A stretch of DNA of 64,000 nt from positions 21,844,683 to 21,908,682 of the forward strand of contig JASXTE010000002.1 of the NCBI GenBank assembly GCA_030280995.1, read 5' to 3'. The position numbers and the translations under genes were made by a program. Shown piece after piece: positions 46,501-53,645 of this stretch; the stretch's first letter is position 1; every line of letters starts with the position of its first letter. The notes under the pieces were generated by a model that saw only the letters and a program-made list of their open reading frames with translations, was not told the origin of the DNA and did not search any database. Source of the stretch: Hemileia vastatrix. Taxonomy: Eukaryota; Basidiomycota; Pucciniomycetes; Pucciniales; Zaghouaniaceae.

Positions 46501-46754
46501 TTTTTATTTTGAAGCCTTTTGGAAGACCTTCTTGAGGCACTAGAGGCTTTACTTCCTTCTGTGGTACTGGGGGAAGGGGGTTTGGTTTGTTTGCATTTCC
46601 TGTCATTTCCACATCCTGCAGTATGTGAATTCTTTGTGTTAGCATAAGATTTTTTATGACCAACTTTAGAAGAACTTACAGTGTCAGCATCATAGTCAAT
46701 TTCTATTTCATCCACTTGCATGTTATCCATTTTTTCTGTCAAATTGTTGGACAT
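40587..46754 (-). CDS. Gag-Pol polyprotein, Ty3/Gypsy chromovirus, 2055 aa
   Basis: One uninterrupted frame from ATG 46754. Order: Ser/Lys-rich N-terminus, coiled-coil (about 380-490), Gag core (WPKLDQYPTF, WYESVLL), zinc knuckle (about 774-787), aspartic protease (LDSGAGGSVV, about 888), RT (GDYRALNT, MPFGPKNAPSVFQ, YIDD near 1243), RNase H (YTDASFIGLG near 1391, ECLAVVWALEK), integrase with HHCC finger (CDSCQKSK). The D-D-E core is MDFVTG near 1697, SDRDPKF near 1757, AERMIQ near 1789. An AT-hook-like KRRGRPKK (about 1983) and a C-terminal chromodomain (about 1993-2050) follow; chromodomains steer integration to particular chromatin. The second knuckle Cys is Phe (CYKF where the sister element has CYKC), possibly weakening RNA packaging. 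All pol catalytic residues are present. Confidence 0.93.
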   Translation of the reverse strand: MSNNLTEKMDNMQVDEIEIDYDADTVSSSKVGHKKSYANTKNSHTAGCGNDRKCKQTKPPSPSTTEGSKASSASRRSSKRLQNKKASSATTNQQPIQSYKRVEDRKYDVQSKGRHIVGSGPRTQEPDSGPGPSSIASQSASISGSTFTATQLNHPKSKYYGSRAMEMGLSNESLPTECATPSSSSAWPIQNTQFPSTSSSLPTKQEKEGPSTIPNPVPGEVSSSAMVSNLVDSHLGMFSNKSSSAGNIIEHGERTVKPVKRQLPVTSSPIDVISKLSFDEPLHLTSTSLINPSLAIKNDSVPPEIYNLIEKTSEEILKDTLDFNIVKDKHVRDVLIHENDRLNNLHLQCKVSSSVQDTAYLKIKETLTIVLSQQKQIRSDHRAISDRNISLHKTLSELKPLIEENYSFKNEIKSLQNELKKLKNDFHALSTKHSVSEDRNVLSLAKVNDQMSEIPRIRNYVSDLQEKFSTLTIKNELNEISASKLHKNKGKKPEQSSSFLPHISTIKQTDNESVKSFATSKRSCDGHAPAVSVNNEISEHLAKLQELLLMNNSNQKVDHPSSQKNWPKLDQYPTFDGDSSSDWQHFIQRIDNLKRSYKLPDEEIVSKLISLFSNVALMWYESVLLDNNHYTWNDWKSLIENQFGGSKFRLAQQRLYENTRYVSSSVEKPIVFLMKITKILRAIDPKMDYDIWRDKILYKLPNSLRDLIVARTEHVRENSSFINICNEVLLNHRYEPKNYLSKSYNDQNKPSIKLPEKSGKPSAPVAPKKYATNTCYKFNKPWQKGHVCDKKIHLVEQNEDTDEIELDVNNSSSDCESNISYDNESVKDVLMLEHDVHYLNNISEDCVLNLSSVENAEIIKDITNNSIPISPLKAPVIINGKNVDVVLDSGAGGSVVSEKALASVDKEYLSKLLPITSEKWRGYGSTLFPIGKYKTSVFFKYNGGFVRAICEFVVMKNDNLSNWFIMGNDILTMFGVKLDPANNCFTLGMNGKRKFKISSPKPSGHLLKSCNSLTQCKGRTTTEMDDLLHEINTASFGDHLTNEQKDSIVASITSFPMAFAHGSHVLGIVQEEMKITLSCNLSDIPPSLKKKPYPASPSKRKDIEDNIETLLKMNIIEKVDVTPKYCVISPVLISYEKDKARLCGDYRALNTYTVDDIYPLPRINSIHATLQGAKFISCLDGNKGYHQVPVEKNSQNFLLIATHMGIYKYVRMPFGPKNAPSVFQKVMDNTFHQEIIEGWLMVYIDDIIVFSKTFDEHMIHLNRVFQKMDEINMTLSLKKCKFGFQSLKVLGHVVSGLQICVDHNKVAAIQNVKAPTSVREIQTFLGMCGYYRQYIKNYQVIALPLTKLTRKDVAFLWNDDCQKAFNTLKNCLMTAPILALPDFNKPFVLYTDASFIGLGAALHQKQIINDKASEVVICYISRTLRNSELKYGATQLECLAVVWALEKLHYYLDDQKFELVTDCSAVKSLLNLKTPNRHMFRWQLAVQEYRGRMTIIHRAGNVHSNVDMLSRLPLPNNDSNPAYVPEDDTVHIHGIFIVDMEEELLQLILDSYDKDSDLNKLVTILNDPKNASIQALIKTLPAKYQNALNKGKFSIEDGYIYYTRKLTNVIVIPPSMKETILKLCHDDILAGHFDLEKTLIRIKNTAWWANMSEDTKLYVESCDSCQKSKRLTGKRAGLLQHIEAPSAPWQIINMDFVTGLPVAGKDSFNSCWVIVDRFTKMCKFIPTHKDVSTKELAFLWWSYMFNIIGFPKSIISDRDPKFTSEFWTSLMDICGCELKLSTAHHPQTDGLAERMIQTLEDMIRRYCAFGLEYKDNDRFTHDWVTLLPGLEFAYNSTVHSVTEKKPFELWLGYVPNTPAQILNNKLPKLELHPGVKSFMQMQQLCRKHAQNCIDKAFEYEKKRWDKSHKEYTFNKGDEVLISTVHFNLQGNHKLKDPFVGPFVVKRMVGDNAVEVVLYSPYDRKHPVFPISLLKPYTSNSDLFPKRRGRPKKNPQEVTETAEIDKILNDRIITSERGTEYLLRYKNKSSEHDAWIPGKEISNLPALLKNYKKKKS
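46073..46754 (-). CDS. Putative spliced accessory ORF overlapping gag, ~205 aa
   Basis: Exon 1 is 46680-46754, the first 25 codons of gag (MSNNLTEKM...DADT). A 64-bp intron (46616-46679) has a GTAAGT donor and CTGCAG acceptor. Exon 2 is 46073-46615 in the +1 frame relative to gag (DVEMTGNANKP...KFLPLPW, stop). Splicing is in phase 0 at both sides. The product has the motif LPKGFKIKKLP, a coiled-coil (QQISNLSSHIKELKTEN), a Pro/Gln-rich middle, WKWDYL and a basic tail (SRRKKAQAQ). The diverged element at 15749-16282 has the same intron position, phase and motifs. A further GTAAGT donor at the end of exon 2 (46077) with acceptor near 46018 leaves the terminal Trp-stop unchanged. Function is unknown; a structural or nucleic-acid-binding role is a guess. 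Confidence 0.65.
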
Positions 46755-47339
46755 ACTAGTGGGAAGATTAATATTTTACTTTGTACTTTATAAAAAAATA
46801 ATCAAAGTTAGTCAATAATTGCTCCAAATAATATAAAAAAAATTTTTTAATTAATTAAATTATAGAAAAAATAACTTTCAATATAAAGTAATAATTAAAA
46901 AATTAATTTTTTTTCTTTTTTTTTTTTTTAAAAAATTGGATTGCAAGTTTAAATTGGGAATAACAAGTTAGTTAATTCAACCAATTAATTACCAATATTA
47001 AATATGGCAATATATTGGGACTAAGCACAATGTACTTTTAAGTCAACCAAAATTAACAATAATTAATAATAAAAAAAATTAAATTAATAATTCAATTTGT
47101 ATTAATAATAATGTCAATTCTTCTAGGACTAAGAGGATTTAACACTCTATAATGGTCAACTAGGAAAAAAAATTTTTAAAAATTGAACACTTACACTCAG
47201 TGAATCAGCAATTAAGCCACAATCACTGTTATTGCAATAAAAATATAGTAATATGAGTGAGAGGCGCAAAGGTGAACTTACTATAGTGATCGAAAAATCA
47301 CTTCAAAATAATATAAAAATTAATATTATATAAACCTAA
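46755..47339 (-). other. AT-rich untranslated leader of the full-length Ty3 element
   Basis: About 700 bp lie between gag ATG and 5' LTR. This part is A+T-rich with long T/A runs and words shared with the leader at 15060-15740 (ggactaag / cttagtcc; gtcaacca). No frame of note. Confidence 0.7.
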
Positions 47340-47460
47340 GATGTCGAACCCAAGTTCGAAACACAGTCGCGGCAAAAGTTTCGTTTTGCTAGGTGGTCCG
47401 TGCGTTTTGTCGTTCGTCGCCAGGCTTCGATCGTCGTCGTCGTTTGGAAAGGCCCTCAGT
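47340..47460 (-). promoter_or_regulatory. CpG-dense leader segment next to the 5' LTR
   Basis: About 15 CpG dinucleotides in about 120 bp by eye, against nearly none in the coding body of the element. It contains a GTCGTCGTCGTTTGG run and an inverted pair TCGAAC/GTTCGA (near 47344-47360). The position corresponds to the primer-binding and packaging region. A promoter, RNA structure or packaging role is possible but not shown. Confidence 0.5.
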
Positions 47461-48597
47461 TGTCGGTCAGTCGTCTAGAAGAAAGTAAGAAAAATAGGAG
47501 AAAAGGAGGAGAGAGGGAGGAGGACAAGGGAAAATAAAAGAAATAATTTATAATAATATATTTAATTTATTTAAGAGGGAAACAACGGCGAGCAACTTTG
47601 AGAGATGACAAAAACTTAGAATTTATTAATAATAATACTATTTAATGTAAGGGTTCTGCGCGGCAAACACTTTTAATTACTATCAGACTTAAAGCAACCT
47701 TTAATTTGTTATATAGACTTTTGATTAGAATTGTATTACTAATAAAAAAAATATAAACGTAGTAAAATAGTATTTAATTTGTTGAGTGTATAATAAGTGA
47801 TAAGGCTACAGGGGATTATCCAAGGCCCTTTTATAGACAATGGATCCTCTGAAGCGCTATTATATCAGTAAATACAATGATTAGAAAGGAATAAAACAAA
47901 CATATCAAAAGAGTAAATGAAACATAACAATATAGAGAAAAACATGAAACAATTAATTAAAAGCCCAATTAAGAATCCAATTTCCCCGCCATTAATCCCC
48001 AAATCAGTAAGTGACAATAGTAAATAACTAAACAAGATTGGAAACATAGGAACTATGAGAAATATAATTCCCAACAGATGGTACATTCTGATTAGAGGAC
48101 ATTTTAAGTGAAACAAAAAATAATTTGACGCAACAAAACAAGCAATTAATCTCAATTTAGTCCAAATTAATTTATTTGTTTTTTCTAACACAATTAAGGG
48201 TCAAAAGAAGCGTCCTTAATAATTGTTTAGTATCATATGAGAGGTATTAGTTAATATATAAATTTAAGTAATTAATTTAAATATATTATAAATCAAATTT
48301 ACACTTGTAATTATAATATATGTTTTTTAATTAATTAAATATAAATTTATAATTATTAAATACATAAAAATGCGCCATTATTTGTAGAATATATTATATT
48401 ATGCTCAATTTAATTGTATATAAAAATATATATAACCAATAAATTTAATGTAACATTTGTATATAATAAAATTCTTATATAATTTCATTATGTAATAAAA
48501 TATTAAGTTATATTTATTAAATACAAGTCTTACTCACTCTTTAAGGTTTTATAATTTATATATCATTTACTGGACTCCTGGAATAGCCTGGCTGACA
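47461..48597 (-). repeat. 5' LTR of the full-length Ty3 element
   Basis: 1137 bp, TGTCGG...CTGACA on the + strand. Differences from the other LTR: one extra A near 47750, A for G near 47838, C for T near 48128, T for A near 48350. TATAAAAG on the minus strand at 47828-47835 is a likely core promoter. Confidence 0.92.
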
Positions 48598-48602
48598 GGG
48601 GT
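48598..48602. repeat. Target-site duplication GGGGT (right)
   Basis: Same five bases as 39412-39416, directly after the LTR end CTGACA. Confidence 0.92.
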
Positions 48603-48944
48603 TGTGAGGCAAGTGAAAATTTCACTAAGAGTTGCATTCCAATGCCCTTTGAAGTATCAATCCAATTTGTGGAGGTCTTGGGCTGAATATTTATGAGGGC
48701 GTCCTGATTTTGGTGTGTTTTGGACCAAACAAGTTTTTTGATACTTTTGCAAAATTTTGTGCACTGTGGAGTAAGGAAGCTGCAAATGCTTTACAATGTG
48801 GGATAAATTATTGAACCTAGCAGCTAGGCCAACTATATCTGCCCTTTCTTCATGTGTTAATTGGGGTTTCTGTGAGTGAGGTGATGGCATAGTTGGAGCA
48901 AATGGCTTAAAAAAGAGTAAAATTTTTGTCAGCAAGAAAAACAT
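48603..48944 (-). pseudogene. Tc1/mariner transposase, N-terminal part
   Basis: The 95-codon frame (48657-48944) has a helix-turn-helix pair: LTHEERADIVGLAARFNNLSHI, then YSTVHKILQKY, followed by SGRPHK, the GRPR-like linker of Tc1 family DNA-binding domains. A stop at 48657-48659 ends the frame before the insertion point. The C-terminal DDE part is 9 kb away at 38668-39411, on the far side of the Ty3 element. GGGCACTGTACAG near 49116 may lie at or near the right terminal repeat. Confidence 0.82.
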
Positions 48945-49239
48945 AAAAAAATTGATATTTTTTTATAAAATGAACTTACAGTATTATAAAGCGATAGGTT
49001 GAGAGCCTTTTCACATAAATTTGGAGGGAAAGAAGAGATGATTGTCAAGAAAGAGGTGGTTGAAAATGACGAGAAAAAAATTATGCATAAAATTACCACT
49101 TATATTTTTCTGGGCACTGTACAGCCATTTTACTAACTATAAGAACATTATTATTATTTTTTTATCTTTAATTAGGCTAGTGCACTTTTCTCCACAGTTG
49201 TATAGTGAAATTTTCATTTCTCTTTTTTTTAATGCTGTA

Positions 49240-49700
49240 TCTGATGGTGAGCAAGGTGGTTGTAGTGGTGAGCAAGCTGGTTGTGGTGGTGGGGGAGGGG
49301 GTTGAGGGGGTGAGCAAGGTGGTGATGGTTGTGTGAGTGGTGATGGTTGTGTGAGTGGTGATGGTAGTAGTAGTGGTAGTGAGAGAGGTGGTGGTGGTGG
49401 TGCTAGTGTGCAAGGAGGTGATAGTGGTAGTGAGCAAGGAGGAGGAGGTGGTGGTAGTGGTAGTGAGCGAGAAGGTGGCAGTGGTAGTGGGTGAGGAGGT
49501 GGAGGTGGTGGTAGTGGTAGTGAGAAAGAAGGTGGGGGTGGTAGTGAGCAAGGAGGAGGTGGTGGTGGTTGTGAGAAAGGTGGTGGTGGTGGTGGTGGTA
49601 ATGATAAAGGTGGTGGCATTGGTAGTGAGTAAGGAGGTGGAGGTGCTGGTGTTGGTGTGAGTGGTTGCGTGAGAGGTAGAGGGAAAGGGGGGAGAGGTGG
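49240..49700. repeat. GGT/AGT trinucleotide-type minisatellite
   Basis: A strongly strand-biased G/T-rich run built from GGTGGTGGTAGTGGTAGTGAG-like pieces, unit about 18-30 bp. It gives long open frames on both strands (Val-rich or Pro/Ser/Thr/His-rich), which are artefacts of the repeat. The GG runs could form two-tier quadruplexes on the + strand. Confidence 0.88.
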
Positions 49701-49914
49701 AAAAATTTACCAAAATTAAAACAAAAAAATACCTTATTGATCAAGAAGAAAAAGAGAAAAAGAAAAAATACTGAAAAAAAAGAAGTAAAAAAAACTTACC
49801 ATTGGTCAGATAACAATGTTTCAATTGGAAAACAAATAGTGAGAACATGATCTATGAAGCACAAACTAACAAGGGGAATGTGTGGTGAGAAGGAGGTGAG
49901 CAAGAAAGGGTCTG

Positions 49915-50036
49915 TTTTGAGGTCAGAACTGACACCCATTTTTGAAATAAGTGAATTCTTTTCAAAATTTAAGTGCTGATTTGGTTTGAAATCTGCACTT
50001 AAGTTAAGTGCTGATTTGCCAGGACTGAAACCCCTT
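49915..50036 (-). mobile_element. Harbinger end (orphan), abutting a transposase relic
   Basis: 'gtctgttttgaggtcagaactgacacccatttttgaaataagtgaa...' through the subterminal hairpin to GCCAGGACTGAAACCCCT, a slightly decayed terminus of the same family as C and D. The paired left end is not visible to the left, where the minisatellite and the Tc1 relic lie. Confidence 0.75.
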
Positions 50037-50037
50037 A

Positions 50038-50869
50038 TTATGTTTTTTGGGTTCCAATGGCAACAGAGCTGCCTTGAAACATTTGGAAAATTTCTTTGAT
50101 TTAGGGTATGGCCTTGTTAACACTTATATCAAAATGCATCACTACTATCAACTCTTTGGAATCTAAACTTCTTACCTGAACAACTAAAGAAGAGCAACTT
50201 GAATCATCTCAGGTTATGCAAGCAGAGGGCTTCCCAGGATGTATTGGTTTTGTTGATGGTACTACTATTTATTTGAGTCAGAAACCTGCTCAAGGTGGAA
50301 ACAATTACTTTCACTATAGATATTCAATTTCCATTCAGATTATATGTAACATCAACAAAAAAACTGTATCTTTATTCGCTGTCTATCCTGAATCATGTCA
50401 TGATTCCTACATCTTTCAAAGAATGAAAATTTCAAAAGAAACTGAAAAATTCATTGATGAAGATCAGTATCTTCTGGAAGATTCTGCTTATGTGAATGAG
50501 AAGTATGTACTTCCTGCTTTTTGGGGAGTAGCATCTGAAGACAGTCAAAATGCAAAGTTTAACAATCATTTGGCAAAGTCAAGAGTCTTTATTGAACATT
50601 CTATTAAAATCTTGAAAGATCCTTTTTCCAGTTTAAGAGAATTAAGAAGTCCTCTTATAAATAAATCTGAAATGGAGGAAGTGATCAACTGGATTCTGTG
50701 TTGCACTATACTTCATAACCTACTTTCTGAACTCAAAAATCAATGGTTAGAGTTTTATGAAGATGAACAAGTTGAAACACCTCACACTATATCCAACAAT
50801 TCTATTTCTCAAACCACTAACATACAGGCGAAAATTTTTTCAATCACACTAGCACATTGGGAGATTTAG
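50038..50869 (+). pseudogene. PIF/Harbinger transposase, 5'-truncated, intron-less copy
   Basis: Homology to element D's transposase starts at about codon 120 (LGSNGN.AALK.LENFFDLGYG) and frameshifts before 50216. It then runs open for 217 codons: GFVDGTTI (Asp), SCHDSYIF, LLEDSAY (Asp), SRVFIEHSIKILKD (Glu), ILHNLL. The intron of D is gone: GGNNYF is followed by HYRYSI without interruption, the join being TTTCAC then TATAGATATTC, which keeps the last bases of the intron. It lacks an N-terminus and cannot be an active enzyme alone. Confidence 0.85.
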
Positions 50870-51028
50870 TGGTTTGTTAAATTATTACAAAACTCATTTC
50901 ATTTTTATCTACTATTAATCTTACTTTCCACTGGGATATGCTCCATCATTATGCCAATAATACTCCAAATTTTCTCAACACAACCCATTTAATTTTTTTT
51001 TCATACTGTTCAAATGATCAAGTAACGT

Positions 51029-52133
51029 TGTATACAATCCTATAGTACTAGCTATAGGCTTTGACCAAGGGAGTTGGAGAAAAATCAGAGAGAAAATCCC
51101 CTGTCCCTTTAGAAAAATATAAGTGAGATTTACCTGCTACAGTAAATTGGTTCCTGTTGTTTAAAGCCCCTTTTCCAATACACTTGACTGCCTGATCAGC
51201 CAAGAAATTAGTCTCCAGACAGACTAACAAACCAAAGAACTAAAATGTAGACCAATGTCCACACCAGAGAAAGCAAAGATACTTGATGTAGGCTGCAAAT
51301 CCACACCAGAGACAGAAATAATACTTGATATAGCTTGCAAGACTACACCAGAGAAAACAGTTGCCAAAGTTGAGTTAAATGAAGAACTAATGTTGCAACA
51401 AACACAGCCAATTGTGGCCAGAAAACAGTGAAAACAAAGTGAAGAACAAGGATATCACCTCCGGATGGTTGTATGATAATTAAGGTTTCCCCAAACTGTC
51501 TTATTCACTATTTACACACAGACCAGTATCTAAGAGCCCATTCACACCAACAAATTTGGCGTTTCTGAGTGCCAAATTGCATAAAACCCTTCTAGAAACG
51601 CTTCCCAGCTTTCTAGAACCAAGGCGGAAAGTCTGCCTGACGTCAGGAGGCCCGCCTGAGGCGGCAGGACCACCCTGAAGCCAGAAAACCACCAAAAACC
51701 TCCAAAAACACCCAAAATACTTAGAAAAATAAACTACAACCACTAAAACCTTTAAAACACATAATTAAGCTACAACAAAATTGTGAAATAAAACGTAGAG
51801 AAAAATTAGCCCATTCTAATGGTACTAAGGACTTAAACCTAAGACTTAAGGTTAGCCCCTAAAACAACAAAAAACAAAATTAAACAGCTATATTTTAAAA
51901 TGAAAAATGAGAAATAATCCCTCAAATACTTAGAATATAAAAAAATGTCATGAAGACATAAAATATAGAGAAAAACCATGGCTATCCAATGGTAATACCC
52001 ACATCCCCGCAGTCCCAATATTTTTCAAATAATTCCAGAATAACACCCAATTATTAAACAATCCCATTTAAGACATATCAAAACAATGCCAAACAGACCA
52101 ACAAAGGACTCCACCAATGTTGGAAGACCACAT
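51029..52133 (-). mobile_element. LTR of the copy-1 Ty3 family (probably a 3' LTR)
   Basis: Reverse-oriented copy of 13978-15050: on the minus strand it starts TGTGGTCTTCCAACATTGG and ends GGATTGTATACA. The bases just before it on that strand read TTGGAGGGAGGA, purine-rich like a polypurine tract, so it may be the 3' LTR of an otherwise lost element. Flanking 5-mers (AACGT, TCCTC) do not match, so it is not a simple solo LTR with an intact duplication. Confidence 0.75.
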
Positions 52134-52680
52134 CCTCCCTCCAATAGAGAATTTCCACATTCTTCTTCATCAAAACCACCATGTTCAGCTTCCTCTACAA
52201 ATCTGCTACTGACATGGGTCCTTGCTAATACTGCATTGACAACAATATCATCTGTACCATAACACCTCCAGCTCATCCCTACAGAACCTCTTGTGATGCC
52301 TGTCACTCTAGAAAGAAGACTTGTTTCAGACCTGGTCCATTGTCCTCTTCAACATCTTCTTCTCCTCCACAACCTGATCCACCTTCCACCAGCACCAAGA
52401 GATCCAGACCATCCATCCTGATCCCCAGACTGTCAACAAATTAAACCCTTCAAAAAAGAGTGCCAAACCCGCTACAAACACTAGCTCTTCCATCCCTGGT
52501 CCTTCTGATGGTAATCCCAATACTTCTTCATACTGAAACTCAATCTGACAAATTTCCAGTTCATTTCCATCCAGACAGTGATGATGACAATGTGGGAACC
52601 ATTGAAGAACCCCCACCTAATCCATTTCCCACCATCAAAGACAACTTCCAAAAAAATTCTTCTTAACAGAAGCATCTCAT
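52134..52680 (+). pseudogene. Half zinc-cluster gene fragment, first copy
   Basis: After an AG acceptor-like site the + strand reads TSCDACHSRKKTCFRPGP (about 52289-52345), then a Ser/Pro-rich run. The C-x2-C-x6-C spacing is the first half of a fungal Zn2Cys6 cluster; the second half is absent. A diverged second copy with the same upstream wording is at 53648. The frame breaks after about 60 codons and I find no complete gene. Confidence 0.45.
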
Positions 52681-52856
52681 CCTAAATTACTTACACACCA
52701 CTCCTGCAAGGAACCCACAGGACCTTGAGATAAGGAAGAAACTCATTCACCAGTTCAAAGCCAATGCTTAATATTTTGTTAAATCTCTTGATTCATTTTT
52801 GTAATTGCTTCTTGGCTGAAAATCTTGATTTAGAAATAAATAAAAAACTTCTCATT

Positions 52857-53350
52857 TTAAAGTCTTGGGGGACTAATCCTCAGTTTTAAGTCTTGGGGGA
52901 CTAACAGCTCTCATTTTATAGTCTTGGGGGACTCAAAAACCCTCAGTTTATATTCTTGGGGGACTTCAAACCTGAATCAAAAAGACAGAACCAGAGATCA
53001 AAACATTAAAGACCAAAGAAACAAACTAACATTCTGGTGTAACTTTTCTACAGAGCAGCCAGCTCATCAGTTACCCCCACACTTGCCTTAACAAAATTTA
53101 GAGACTCCCCCTTGGATGCCCTCTGCCAGAATCACAAAAACTCCACATTATCAGTTTACATTCCTTAAAGACTCAACCAACAATCATCCTCAGTTTTTTT
53201 AGTCTTGGGGGACTGTACCATTTTTCAGTTTAAAGTCTTGATGGACTAACAGATCCACAGTAGTAAAAAAAAAAATCTTGAAGCAATCTTTAAATAACCA
53301 GCCAGTTTTAAGTCTTGGAGGACTTCCAGTGTTCAGTTTAAAGTGTTGAC
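52857..53350. repeat. Minisatellite AGTCTTGGGGGACT
   Basis: 'cagttttaagtcttgggggactaa' recurs near 52861, 52890, 52920, 52950, 53204, 53236, 53310 and 53340, spaced about 30 bp within two clusters. The core AGTC...GACT is a short inverted repeat. It separates the two half zinc-cluster copies. Confidence 0.8.
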
Positions 53351-53645
53351 GGACCTCACACATTTTGCATATACAGGCCAAGCCACCTCCATGCACAGTG
53401 CTCCACAGCCAGCCTGCTGAACTTCCACTCTTTCTTCATTATCTACACATCACTGAAAAAATTTTCATTCATCTCTTTTTTCTTCATTATTTTTCCTTCA
53501 CAGATCATAGCTGAATCCCCAGACTTTGACCCATCAGACCTTCCCTGTTTCACTGCTTCAAAGTACTTTGCTTGTAAACAGTCCATCCACATGTGCAGAC
53601 ATTGTACCTTCACTCTTCATACTCCTCAAGCCAAATTCTAAAACA

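Larger units (their letters stand above)
39417..48597 (-). mobile_element. Full-length Ty3/Gypsy chromovirus, 9181 bp
   Basis: Complete element: 3' LTR 39417-40552, polypurine tract, one Gag-Pol frame 40587-46754, leader 46755-47460, 5' LTR 47461-48597, and a 5-bp target duplication. The LTRs differ by only three substitutions and one A-run indel over 1136 bp by my reading, so insertion was recent. It lies inside a Tc1/mariner gene. Not at the tip of a tRNA-type site: the bases after the 5' LTR (ACTGAGGG) do not begin with TGG, so priming may not be by a standard tRNA 3' end. Confidence 0.93.

Noticed and set aside
47340..47370. tRNA gene suggested by GTTCGA-type T-loop words
   Set aside because: Two TTCGA words form a small inverted repeat, but no acceptor, D-arm or anticodon arm can be fitted around them.
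49137..49744. Open frames of 100-178 codons on both strands (Pro/Thr/His-rich or Val-rich)
   Set aside because: They are produced by the GGT/AGT minisatellite; no motif and no stop-codon bias beyond the repeat itself.
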